20,852 bases of DNA, taken from an uncultured Collinsella sp. (GTDB lineage Bacteria; Actinomycetota; Coriobacteriia; Coriobacteriales; Coriobacteriaceae). The DNA is taken from assembly GCA_900541195.1 (NCBI GenBank), contig UQIY01000040.1, forward strand, positions 1-20,852, in the 5' to 3' direction. The translations under genes were made by a program, and so were the position numbers. Under the pieces are notes generated by a model. It worked only from the letters and a program-made list of their open reading frames with translations, searched no databases and was not told where the DNA came from. Position 1 is the first letter of the stretch, and each line of letters starts with the position of its first letter. Positions 12,554 through 20,196 of the stretch are shown here, piece after piece.

Positions 12554-13597
12554 ATGTCGTTTGGCAAGTTCTTTAAAGATGCGCTGCTTCCCGTCGCCGT
12601 GTGGACGTGCGGTGTGCTGCTGAGCTGCTTTGTGCTGACGGTCGCCGGCGCACCCGTTTCTATCGTGGTCGTGGCGGTCGGCGTGTCCTTTATCCTTGGT
12701 ATGCTCGGCATCGTGATCGAGTACGCGCGCCGTCGTCGTTTTCTGCGCCAGCTGGAGCGTGCGGCAGAGGAGCTCGAGAGTCCCGCATGGGTGCAGGAGA
12801 TGGTGCAATGTCCGACCTATGCCGAGGGCGAGCTCGAGTACGAGGTCTTGCGCCGGGTGGGCAAAGCTGCCTGCGACGAGGTTGCCGAAGGCCGGCGTCA
12901 GACCGATGACTATCGCGACTATATCGAAAGCTGGGTTCACGAGGCCAAGCTGCCCCTGGCGGCGGCCCATCTAATTTTGGAAAACCTGGACGGCAGCGAA
13001 GACGATCTGTCGCGTGTGGATGACCTGGGCCGTGAGCTGGCTCGTGTGGAGCGCTATATCGACCAGGCACTGTACTACGCGCGCTCGGAAGTCGTGGAGC
13101 GGGACTACCTGATTCGCCGCTGGAATCTCAAGACCTTGGTGACGGGCGCGATTAAGGCCAACGCGCGCGAGCTCATCGCGGCGCACGTGGCCCCAGTGTG
13201 CGAGAACCTCGACTTCGAGGTCTTTACCGACGAGAAGTGGCTTGAGTTTATTCTGGGCCAGCTCATCCAGAACAGCATTAAATACGCGCGCGAGGACGGC
13301 GCGAAGATCGTGTTTTCGGGCGCGTTGCTGGACGAGGGCCTGGCAAGTGAGCGCATTGAGCTCACTGTTGCCGATAACGGCTGCGGCGTGAGCGCGGCCG
13401 ACCTGCCGCGCGTGTTCGAGAAGGGCTTTACCGGCGACAACGGCCGCACCACCAAGCGCGCAACGGGCATCGGCCTCTACCTGGTGGCGCGCCTGTGCTC
13501 CAAGATGGGTATCGATGTCACCGCGGCATCCGAGCCCGGCGAAGGCTTCGTCGTCACGTTTGCCTTCTCGACCAACAAATTCCAATACTTTGAGTAG
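12554..13597 (+). CDS. Intramembrane-sensing histidine kinase, BceS-like
   Basis: The product is 347 aa; the ATG at 12554 follows AGGGG by 6 nt. Two membrane helices (about residues 12-31 and 34-57) are joined by only a few residues (AGAPVS), so there is no extracellular sensor domain. That is the mark of intramembrane-sensing kinases, which usually receive the signal from a partner ABC transporter. The H-box is ESWVHEAKLPLAA with His129. The ATPase domain has the N-box NSIKYA, G1 DNGCGV, the F-box FEKGFTG and G2 GIGLYL. It phosphorylates the regulator encoded just upstream. The absence of an adjacent permease/ATPase pair is unusual for this type. The partner transporter is presumably elsewhere, or the kinase senses another membrane protein. 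Confidence 0.92.
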   Translation: MSFGKFFKDALLPVAVWTCGVLLSCFVLTVAGAPVSIVVVAVGVSFILGMLGIVIEYARRRRFLRQLERAAEELESPAWVQEMVQCPTYAEGELEYEVLRRVGKAACDEVAEGRRQTDDYRDYIESWVHEAKLPLAAAHLILENLDGSEDDLSRVDDLGRELARVERYIDQALYYARSEVVERDYLIRRWNLKTLVTGAIKANARELIAAHVAPVCENLDFEVFTDEKWLEFILGQLIQNSIKYAREDGAKIVFSGALLDEGLASERIELTVADNGCGVSAADLPRVFEKGFTGDNGRTTKRATGIGLYLVARLCSKMGIDVTAASEPGEGFVVTFAFSTNKFQYFE

Positions 13598-13639
13598 TCG
13601 TCGCGGTGTAACGTCCCGGAGCGTCATTCACGTTAAGAC

Positions 13640-13661
13640 AATTATCCCAAACGGGATAATT
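13640..13661. promoter_or_regulatory. hipBA operator O1 (overlaps a promoter)
   Basis: Perfect 9-bp arms, AATTATCCC (13640-13648) and GGGATAATT (13653-13661), flank AAAC. The core TATCC...GGATA is the half-site pair known for HipB operators, although the spacing here is 6 bp rather than 8 as in E. coli. GATAAT at 13655-13660 can serve as a -10 with TTAAGA (13633-13638) as a weak -35 at 16 bp, so bound repressor would block RNA polymerase. Confidence 0.8.
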
Positions 13662-13678
13662 CCATCATGATGTGCTAT

Positions 13679-13700
13679 GATTATCCCGTTTGGGATAATC
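13679..13700. promoter_or_regulatory. hipBA operator O2
   Basis: GATTATCCC (13679-13687) and GGGATAATC (13692-13700) flank GTTT, the reverse complement of the O1 spacer, so this is the same site in inverted orientation. The centres are 39 bp apart. An extended -10 (TG-C-TATGAT, 13673-13681) enters O2. It ends 13 bp before the hipB start. Confidence 0.8.
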
Positions 13701-13713
13701 ATAGGGGATTAGC

Positions 13714-13959
13714 ATGCAAGACTGGAATGAGCGAACGATTTTTGACCCAGCTGAACTCGGTGCATATTTGCGTGAGCGCCGGAAGAAGCTCGGTTATACC
13801 CAACGCGATGTGGCTGATTTCAACCAGTGCAGTTTGCGCTTTGTGAGCGAGCTTGAGCGTGGAAAGGCGGGTGCCAATCTTCGCCAAACCCTTCAAATCG
13901 CTAACAGCTTGGGGGTCGATTTGATCCTGAGGGAGAGGGGCGACGGCTCATGGCATTAA
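13714..13959 (+). CDS. hipB: HipB-like antitoxin, XRE-type helix-turn-helix
   Basis: The product is 81 aa; the ATG at 13714 follows AGGGG. A helix-turn-helix of the XRE/Cro type spans about residues 15-70: LGAYLRERRKKLGYTQRDVADFNQCSLRFVSELERGKAGANLRQTLQIANSLGVDL, with the TQxxxA ... ExGK...L pattern. It is close in length to E. coli HipB (88 aa). The usual role is to bind and silence the HipA kinase and to repress the operon through the palindromes just upstream. The reading frame overlaps hipA by 10 bp, which keeps antitoxin and toxin translation coupled. A+T content is clearly higher than in flanking genes, suggesting transfer. Confidence 0.9.
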   Translation: MQDWNERTIFDPAELGAYLRERRKKLGYTQRDVADFNQCSLRFVSELERGKAGANLRQTLQIANSLGVDLILRERGDGSWH

Positions 13960-15239
13960 AGGTTTATCGTGAGTATCGGGGAACGTTTGAGCTGGTCGGA
14001 GAATTTGAGAGGGCCGACCCCGTAAACGAGACGTTTGCATATGATGAGGGATATCTTGAACGCGACGATGCTGCCGCACTCTCAGCTTCTCTTCCCTTGC
14101 GACATGAGCCATATGCCAGCAATGAGTTTTCGGCCTTCTTTTCGGGCATGCTTCCCGAGGGCCCGGTTCGGCATGAGCTGTCGATGCGTTTTCAAATCCC
14201 CCAGTCAGACTATTTATCGATGCTCGAGCGTTTGGGCGATGAGTGCGTTGGTGCCTTGAGGTTTCTCGGCGATGAGAAATCGAGCTACGATCCGGGCTAT
14301 CGTCCTCTGCAAGACGAGGATTTTGAGGCACTTTCTAAGGCGGAAGTGTTTGAGATTGCAAATGATATGCAGGATTCGAGGCTGTCGTTGGCGGGCGCTC
14401 AGTCTAAAACCGGTTGGTTTTTACCGCGCGGTAAAGATGCAAAAAAGGCCGGGTCGGGGGATTGGATGCTGCCGCTCGGCTCTGCCCCCTCGACTCACAT
14501 AGTCAAGATTGCTTCAACTAAACATCCGGATTTGCCGTTCAACGAATTAATTTGCATGACGGCAGCGTCTGCTGCTGGGCTTGAAATTGCCCGTTCAGAA
14601 GCTTCGGATACGATTCCTGGTGCGTTCTTTTCCGAGCGTTATGACAGAATCTGGAGCAATGAGCCGCCGTCGATGAGCGGATTCGATGTGCCTCTGAGGC
14701 TGCATCAGGAGGATTTTTGCCAAGCGGTTGGCTGGCCTTCGTATATGAAATACGAGACACGTCCCGATAGCTGCTATATGGCTCTTTGCGGCCGATTGAT
14801 AAGAGAGCAATCGTCTAACGTAATTGCTGATACTCAAATGTTCGCTCGTCAGGTAATGGTCGATTATGCGTTGGGGAATTGCGACTCGCATCTCAAGAAC
14901 CATTCGTTTCTTTATAGTCCGAGTTGGCGGGAAAAGAGGTTGGCCCCTGCATACGATATTGTTTGCACGACGATAATGGGATACGACCATAATCTTGGGA
15001 TTGATATTGGGGATCACCGGGTGATCGATGGGGTGACTCCTGAAGATTTCGAATTCATGTCTCAAGATTTGCATCTGCCACTCAAGATGATCAAGAACAT
15101 CGCGGCGGAAGTGGCTGAAGAGGTGTCTGCCCAGCTTGCAGAACTTGCCTCTGCAACCGGAGATTTGGGTCGGGTCGCTCTGAAAATTCAGACGGATTCC
15201 GTTGAGAGAATGAGGGTTCTGGAGCAATTCTCAGCCTAA
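13950..15239 (+). CDS. hipA: HipA-like serine/threonine kinase toxin
   Basis: The product is 429 aa, full length (E. coli HipA is 440). An N-terminal HipA_N-type region (residues 1-105) contains FSGMLPEGPVRHEL. The kinase core has the Gly-rich loop SLAGAQSK (146-153, Ser146 at the position of the autophosphorylated Ser150 of E. coli), Lys186 in THIVKIAS, NELICM, RYDR, HQEDFCQAVG, the catalytic NCDSHLKN (Asp312) and metal-binding Asp336 in LAPAYDIV. All key residues are present, so it should be active. E. coli HipA phosphorylates glutamyl-tRNA synthetase and induces a dormant, drug-tolerant state; targets of other HipA proteins differ, so the target here is unknown. Base composition is near 42-52% G+C in lines I counted, against about 73% in a purH line, and A+T-ending codons are common, indicating acquired DNA. 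Confidence 0.93.
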   Translation: MALKVYREYRGTFELVGEFERADPVNETFAYDEGYLERDDAAALSASLPLRHEPYASNEFSAFFSGMLPEGPVRHELSMRFQIPQSDYLSMLERLGDECVGALRFLGDEKSSYDPGYRPLQDEDFEALSKAEVFEIANDMQDSRLSLAGAQSKTGWFLPRGKDAKKAGSGDWMLPLGSAPSTHIVKIASTKHPDLPFNELICMTAASAAGLEIARSEASDTIPGAFFSERYDRIWSNEPPSMSGFDVPLRLHQEDFCQAVGWPSYMKYETRPDSCYMALCGRLIREQSSNVIADTQMFARQVMVDYALGNCDSHLKNHSFLYSPSWREKRLAPAYDIVCTTIMGYDHNLGIDIGDHRVIDGVTPEDFEFMSQDLHLPLKMIKNIAAEVAEEVSAQLAELASATGDLGRVALKIQTDSVERMRVLEQFSA

Positions 15240-15244
15240 AGCAA

Positions 15245-15273
15245 AGCGGGGCCACCGTAATGGTGGTCCCGCT
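15245..15273. terminator. Bidirectional terminator between hipA and the stress-protein gene
   Basis: AGCGGGGCCACC (15245-15256) pairs with GGTGGTCCCGCT (15262-15273), with one G-U pair and a 5-nt loop. On the minus strand TTTGCTTTA follows, so it serves the convergent universal stress gene better than hipA, where only CTTGG follows. Confidence 0.75.
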
Positions 15274-15329
15274 CTTGGAAGACTTGGGCACGTGGGCTTG
15301 CGCTCCGCGATGCGTTAGGCGTACGTTTG

Positions 15330-15767
15330 CTACTTCACGACCAAGATGTCGCAGTCGGTGTTGCGCAGCAGGAACGTCGAAATCGAGCCCAGCAGCGCAT
15401 ACTTGATCGAGGAAAGGCCGCGGGCGCCGCAGAGCACCAGGTCGGGCTTGACCACGTCGAGCATCTCGTCCTTGAGCGTCTCGCGAATGCGGCCGGCGCG
15501 AATCATGACCTCGACCTCGGGAATGTCGGGATTGGCCTTGGCCTCTTCGAGCTGCTTGGCGATGGAGTTCTTAAATGCCTCCTCTAGGCCGTTGACCAGA
15601 TCGACCGGATAGGAACCGGCGCTCTCGAGCGCCGTGGAATCGATAACATGGCCGATGATTAGCTTGGCGCCGTTGTTCGCGGCGACCTTGATGGCGCGTG
15701 CGAGCACAAAATCCTGCTGCTCAGTACCATCGAGTGAAACAAATACCTTGGTGTAGCCCTCGTTCAT
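15330..15767 (-). CDS. Universal stress protein (UspA family)
   Basis: The product is 145 aa; the ATG at 15767 has an excellent ribosome-binding site (AAGGAGG, 6 nt upstream on the minus strand). It is a single Usp domain: the N-terminal strand KVFVSLDGTEQQ, the central IIGHVIDS, and the ATP-binding signature G-x2-G-x9-G-S near the C-terminus (GARGLSSIKYALLGS), then the final strand CDILVVK. These residues make it an ATP-binding type, usually a cytosolic dimer induced by stress. It is divergent from uppP with 248 bp between the starts and convergent with hipA. No second Usp domain or membrane segment is present. Confidence 0.93.
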   Translation of the reverse strand: MNEGYTKVFVSLDGTEQQDFVLARAIKVAANNGAKLIIGHVIDSTALESAGSYPVDLVNGLEEAFKNSIAKQLEEAKANPDIPEVEVMIRAGRIRETLKDEMLDVVKPDLVLCGARGLSSIKYALLGSISTFLLRNTDCDILVVK

Positions 15768-15948
15768 GGTTTCCTCCTTGGTCTATCGCACGGGCGCGGG
15801 GCTCGTGCATCGGGCGGGCGCGGGCGCGTTGGCCGCCGGACACTTTATCTTGTTGCAGTTATACCCAAGGATTTCGGTTTGACCGCTCGCAATTCTGTGA
15901 ACGGACGAGTTTTTTGGTAAGGGTAGGCGCAGACGCGCCCGAACGGTT

Positions 15949-15954
15949 GATAAT
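15949..15954 (+). promoter_or_regulatory. Putative -10 box of uppP
   Basis: GATAAT in the context GGTT-GATAAT-GGG, 61 bp before the TTG start. It has no convincing -35. It is the best plus-strand candidate in the divergent 248-bp region between the universal stress gene and uppP. Confidence 0.35.
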
Positions 15955-16015
15955 GGGACATCGCCCGCACCGTCCGCAGAACAATATCGGCGGGTGTCTA
16001 ACGAGGGGGGTCCCT

Positions 16016-16996
16016 TTGGATATCATCGAGCTTCTAAAATCTGCCTTCATGGGCCTGGTCGAGGGCATCACCGAATGGCTGCCTGTTTCGTCGACCGGTC
16101 ACATGATCTTGGTGGACGAGTTCGTCAAGATGAACGTGAGCGAGACGTTCTGGAATATGTTCCTGGTCGTGATTCAGCTCGGCGCCATTCTGGCCGTCTG
16201 CGTGCTGTTCTTCCATGAGCTCAATCCGTTCTCGCCCAGCAAGGGCAAGGAGGGCCGTCGCGACACCTGGGTGCTGTGGGGCAAGATTGTGCTCGGCTGC
16301 ATTCCTGCGGCGGCGATCGGTCTGCCGCTCAACGACTGGATGGAGGAGCATTTCTACAATGCTCCCGTCGTGGCGCTGGCGCTCATTGTGTACGGCGTGT
16401 TGTTTATCGTGATCGAGAACTGGCGCGCGAGCAAGCGCGAGGAAATGGCCGTTGCCGGTTCGTTTGGTTCGCGTGCTGTGGTGTCGGGTGGACGTCCCGC
16501 CGGTGCGCACTTTGCGGCGCCCGCCGCGGCTACCGCTGAGGATGAGGACGATGACGAGAATCTGGACTTTGGCTCCATCGCCACGCTCGAGGACCTGAGC
16601 TGGAAGACTGCACTGGGCATTGGCTGCTTCCAGATCCTCTCGCTGGTGCCGGGCACGTCGCGCTCCGGTTCCACCATCATCGGCGGCCTGCTTTTGGGCT
16701 GCACGCGTTCGGTGGCGTCCAAGTTTACGTTCTTTCTGGCCATTCCTGTCATGTTTGGCGCGAGTGCGCTCAAGCTCGTCAAGTATTTCATCAAGGGCGG
16801 TACGTTCGGTGCCAACGAGGTCGCCATCCTGGGCGTGGGCTGCGTTGTGGCCTTTGTGGTTTCGCTCATCGCTATCAAGTGGCTTATGGGCTTCGTCCGC
16901 CGTCACGACTTCAAGTGCTTCGGCGTCTACCGCATCATTCTGGGCATCGTGGTGCTTGCGTACTTCTTCGTCTTGGAGCCGATGCTCGGCCTCTAA
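16016..16996 (+). CDS. uppP: Undecaprenyl-diphosphatase
   Basis: The product is 326 aa from a TTG at 16016. The start is set by GAGGGGGG (16003-16010) at 5 nt and by the protein opening LDIIELLKSAFMGLVEG, as in the family; no ATG fits. The family signatures are GLVEGITEWLPVSSTGHMIL near the N-terminus and PGTSRSGSTI in the second half, both part of the active site. It is an integral membrane protein (about eight helices) that dephosphorylates undecaprenyl diphosphate so the lipid carrier can be reused for wall polymers; extra copies confer bacitracin resistance. It is longer than the usual 270-290 residues because of a 50-residue hydrophilic insert (about 16426-16590: Ala/Gly-rich, then acidic EDEDDDENLDF) between two helices. 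Confidence 0.95.
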   Translation: MDIIELLKSAFMGLVEGITEWLPVSSTGHMILVDEFVKMNVSETFWNMFLVVIQLGAILAVCVLFFHELNPFSPSKGKEGRRDTWVLWGKIVLGCIPAAAIGLPLNDWMEEHFYNAPVVALALIVYGVLFIVIENWRASKREEMAVAGSFGSRAVVSGGRPAGAHFAAPAAATAEDEDDDENLDFGSIATLEDLSWKTALGIGCFQILSLVPGTSRSGSTIIGGLLLGCTRSVASKFTFFLAIPVMFGASALKLVKYFIKGGTFGANEVAILGVGCVVAFVVSLIAIKWLMGFVRRHDFKCFGVYRIILGIVVLAYFFVLEPMLGL

Positions 16997-17019
16997 CTTA
17001 GTCGACGCTGCGCGGCGGC

Positions 17020-17103
17020 CAGGGCGACAACTTGTCATTCAAAGGGGGTGGCATGACCAAAAGGTCTATGCCGCCTCCTTTTCATGCCAATTTGTTCGCC
17101 CTG
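17020..17103 (+). terminator. Long nested hairpin after uppP, with terminator core
   Basis: The core stem pairs AAAGGGGGTGGCATGACC (17041-17058) with GGTC-T-ATGCCGCCTCCTTT (17063-17081), with one bulge, loop AAAA and a T run at 17079-17082. This is a good terminator for uppP. Outer arms CAGGGCGACAACTTG (17020-17034) and CAATTTGTTCGCCCTG (17088-17103) pair around it, giving an 84-bp nested palindrome that is longer than a simple terminator needs. Confidence 0.7.
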
Positions 17104-17221
17104 ACCGTCGCTCGCTGCTGCTGCCGTGACATCGCTGGCTCTGTGATTGGCGCAATGGGGTGGGCCTGACGGTGACGCACGGAGTCGTGGTGTGATTTGC
17201 GTCGGTGTCCGCGCGGCTCGG

Positions 17222-17227
17222 TATACT
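17222..17227 (+). promoter_or_regulatory. Putative -10 box of pcrA
   Basis: TATACT in the context CGG-TATACT-GG, 61 bp before the ATG. TTGCGT (17197-17202) is a poor -35 at 19 bp. Confidence 0.45.
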
Positions 17228-17288
17228 GGTACGGCTCAAACTATGGCGCCGCCCGCAGGCGCGCCGTCCGTCAGATGAGGAGTCGCCC

Positions 17289-20189
17289 ATGACCCAGCCC
17301 TTGCCCTGGGAAAAGAACGCCGCGGTATCCGTGCCGCCCGCGCCGGAACCCGTGCCGCTCGATGCATACACCGCCCCTGCTGCGCCGGAGCCCGAGCTCG
17401 TTCCGCTCGACATCTACGACGCTCCCGCGCCGGCACCCAAGCCTGCCAAGCCGATCGTCGACATCGACAGCCTGAATCCCGCCCAGCGCGAGGCGGTCCT
17501 GACCACTGAGGGCCCGCTGCTGGTGCTCGCCGGCGCCGGCTCGGGCAAGACCCGCGTCTTGACCTTCCGAATCGCACATATGCTCGGCGACCTGGGCGTT
17601 AAGCCCTGGCAGATCCTTGCCATCACGTTTACCAACAAGGCTGCGGCCGAGATGCGTGAGCGTCTGGCGGCACTCATTCCCAGCGGCACCCGTGGCATGT
17701 GGGTGTGCACGTTCCATGCCATGTGCGTGCGCATGCTGCGTGAGGACGCCGACCTGCTGGGCTACACCGGTCAGTTCACCATCTACGATGACGATGACTC
17801 AAAGCGCATGGTGCGCGACATTATGCAGACGCTCGGCATCGAGCAAAAGCAGTTCCCCATCAACATGATCCGCAGCAAGATCAGCTCGGCTAAAAACGCC
17901 ATGATCGGCCCCGAGGACATGCTCAAATCCGCCGACAGCCCCAACGACAAAAAGGCCGCGCAGGTCTATCTGGAGCTGGAACGCCGTCTGCGCGCCGCCA
18001 ACGCGATGGACTTCGACGATCTGCTCGTGCGCACGCTCGAGTTGCTGCGCACCCGCCCCGAGGTGCTCGACAAGTACCAGGAGCGCTTCCGCTACATTAG
18101 CGTCGACGAGTATCAGGACACCAACCACGTCCAGTACGAGATCGCCAACCTGCTGGCCGCCAAGTACCAAAACCTCATGGTCGTGGGCGACGACGATCAG
18201 TCCATTTATAGCTGGCGTGGCGCCGACATCACCAACATCCTGGACTTTGAGAAGGACTTTAAAAACTGCAAGACCGTCAAGCTGGAGCAGAACTATCGCT
18301 CCACGGGTCACATCCTGAGCGCCGCTAATGCCGTTGTTCGCCACAACTCGCAGCGCAAGGACAAGCGTCTGTTTACGGCCGAGGGCGATGGCGAGAAGAT
18401 TCAGGCCTTCCAGGCAAGCGACGAGCGCGACGAGGGCCGCTGGATTGCCGGCGAGATCGAAAAACTGCATGCCAAAGGCACGAGCTACGACGATATCGCC
18501 GTGTTCTACCGCACCAACGCCCAGTCGCGTATTCTCGAAGATATGTTCCTGCGCGCGGGCGTGCCCTACAAGATCGTGGGCGGCACGCGATTCTTCGACC
18601 GTGCCGAGATCCGCGACGTCATGGCCTACCTTAAGATGATCGTGAACCCGGCCGACGAGATGAGCGTCAAGCGCGTCATCAACACGCCGCGCCGCGGTAT
18701 CGGCTCCACCTCGATCCAAAAGATCGAGCAGCTGGCGCGCGACAACCGTTGTTCGTTCTTCCAGGCCTGCGAGATCGCGTGCGCCGAGACGGGCATGTTT
18801 AGCGCCAAGGTGCGCAACGGTCTGTCGAGTTTTGTGGCGCTGGTGCGCGAGGGTCGTCGCATGGACGGCGAGCTCAAGGACGTTGTCGAGATGATCGTCG
18901 ATAAGACGGGCCTGCTGCAGGCGTTTCGCGCCGAGGGCACCATGGAGTCCGAGAGCCGTGCCGAGAACATCCAGGAATTCCTGGGTGTCGCTGCCGAATT
19001 TGAGGAGACGCACGAGGATATCGAGGGTACGCTCGAGAGCCTAGAAGAGCTGCGCGCAGCCGGTGTTGCTGACGTGCCTGCCGGCGCCGAGCCCGAGCCC
19101 GTCGTGGTGAGCGCACCTGCGCCCGAGCCCGGCCCGTCTGCGCCCGCGTCTTCGTTTGAGGCGCTCGTTGGCGCGCGTGATGCCGCGGGCTCCGATCCGC
19201 TCGATAGCCTAGCCGCCCCGGCGCTCTCGCCGCAGGATGCCCTGGCCGCCGCCATCGCGGGCAACGCGTATGCCGCGCCGACGGAGATGTCGGCGGGTGC
19301 CGTGCATGCCGACGAGATTGAGCGCACCTACGGTCCGCTCACCTGTAAGGCGCTGCCGGCACTCATGGAGTGGCTGGCCCTGCGCTCCGACTTGGATTCT
19401 CTGGCCGGCGAGACGCATGCCATTACCATGATGACCATCCACTCCGCCAAGGGCCTGGAGTTCCCGGCGGTGTTCGTGGCCGGCATGGAGGAGGGCATCT
19501 TCCCGCACGTGCACGACTTTGGCGGCAGCGATGACCCGGGTAAGCTCGAGGAGGAGCGTCGCCTGGCCTACGTCGCCATCACGCGTGCCCGTAAGCGCCT
19601 GTTCTTGACCTATGCGGCCACGCGTCGCACCTACGGCTCGACTTCTGCCAACCCGCGCTCGCGCTTCCTCAACGAGATTCCGTTTGAGGATATCGAGTTT
19701 AGCGGTATCGGCTCTGCCGGTTTTGAGGGCACGGGCTGGGAGAAGCGCGGCGACCGCCACGGTACCTTTGGCTCGGGCATGGGCTCGGATATGTATGGCG
19801 GCAAGGTGTTTGGCTCGCATACGCGCTCGACCGGCGGTTCCGGTTCGCGCGGCGGATCGAGCTTCGACGATTTCTTTGGCGGCAGCAGCTACGGGACCGA
19901 GCGCCATCGTGGGGTTTCGCCCGACGCCGGCCGTGTTGCCTCGACCTTTGGTTCGGGTGCGCCGCGAGCCAAAAAGCCGTCATCTAAGGTGTCGCCGACA
20001 GTGGAGCGCAAGGTCGATCGTGCCAGCGCATCGCAGGACTTTGCCGCAGGCGATACCGTGAGCCACAAGACCTTTGGCACGGGCACCGTGATCTCGGTCG
20101 CCGGAGACATGATCGAGGTCCAATTCGAAAAGACCGGCCAGACCAAAAAGCTAATGAAAGGCTTCGCGCCGATCGTCAAGCTGTCGTGA
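17289..20189 (+). CDS. pcrA: UvrD/PcrA-type superfamily 1 DNA helicase
   Basis: The product is 966 aa; the ATG at 17289 follows GAGGAG at 6 nt. The motifs are complete: Q motif LNPAQREAV, Walker A AGAGSGKT (residues 81-88, Lys87), Ia TFTNKAAAEM, II DEYQDT (about 274; DEFQDT is commoner), III GDDDQSIYSWRGAD, IV LEQNYRS, V TIHSAKGLEF, and VI YVAITRARKRL. The C-terminus (DTVSHKTFGTGTVISV...EVQFEKTGQTKKLMKGF) is the Tudor-like domain that in PcrA binds RNA polymerase. It is a 3'-5' helicase for repair, replication restart and clearing of stalled transcription. It is about 220 residues longer than usual PcrA. There is a Pro-rich N-terminal extension (about 55 residues), an Ala/Pro-rich insert between the 2B and 2A regions (about 588-681), and a Gly/Ser-rich linker (about 820-920) before the Tudor domain. 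Confidence 0.96.
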   Translation: MTQPLPWEKNAAVSVPPAPEPVPLDAYTAPAAPEPELVPLDIYDAPAPAPKPAKPIVDIDSLNPAQREAVLTTEGPLLVLAGAGSGKTRVLTFRIAHMLGDLGVKPWQILAITFTNKAAAEMRERLAALIPSGTRGMWVCTFHAMCVRMLREDADLLGYTGQFTIYDDDDSKRMVRDIMQTLGIEQKQFPINMIRSKISSAKNAMIGPEDMLKSADSPNDKKAAQVYLELERRLRAANAMDFDDLLVRTLELLRTRPEVLDKYQERFRYISVDEYQDTNHVQYEIANLLAAKYQNLMVVGDDDQSIYSWRGADITNILDFEKDFKNCKTVKLEQNYRSTGHILSAANAVVRHNSQRKDKRLFTAEGDGEKIQAFQASDERDEGRWIAGEIEKLHAKGTSYDDIAVFYRTNAQSRILEDMFLRAGVPYKIVGGTRFFDRAEIRDVMAYLKMIVNPADEMSVKRVINTPRRGIGSTSIQKIEQLARDNRCSFFQACEIACAETGMFSAKVRNGLSSFVALVREGRRMDGELKDVVEMIVDKTGLLQAFRAEGTMESESRAENIQEFLGVAAEFEETHEDIEGTLESLEELRAAGVADVPAGAEPEPVVVSAPAPEPGPSAPASSFEALVGARDAAGSDPLDSLAAPALSPQDALAAAIAGNAYAAPTEMSAGAVHADEIERTYGPLTCKALPALMEWLALRSDLDSLAGETHAITMMTIHSAKGLEFPAVFVAGMEEGIFPHVHDFGGSDDPGKLEEERRLAYVAITRARKRLFLTYAATRRTYGSTSANPRSRFLNEIPFEDIEFSGIGSAGFEGTGWEKRGDRHGTFGSGMGSDMYGGKVFGSHTRSTGGSGSRGGSSFDDFFGGSSYGTERHRGVSPDAGRVASTFGSGAPRAKKPSSKVSPTVERKVDRASASQDFAAGDTVSHKTFGTGTVISVAGDMIEVQFEKTGQTKKLMKGFAPIVKLS

Positions 20190-20196
20190 TCCCGGC

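Noticed and set aside
11852..12970. Long minus-strand frame opposite the response regulator and kinase
   Set aside because: It runs across two real genes and their junction, is rich in His/Arg, and has no recognised domain.
11873..16996. A single bacitracin-resistance island from the two-component system to uppP
   Set aside because: hipBA, with foreign composition, and a minus-strand stress gene lie between, there are terminators, and UppP is a housekeeping enzyme. Proximity alone is weak evidence.
17799..19013. 404-codon open frame on the minus strand inside pcrA
   Set aside because: It is a shadow of a conserved helicase frame, with low-complexity His/Leu/Val composition and no ribosome-binding site.
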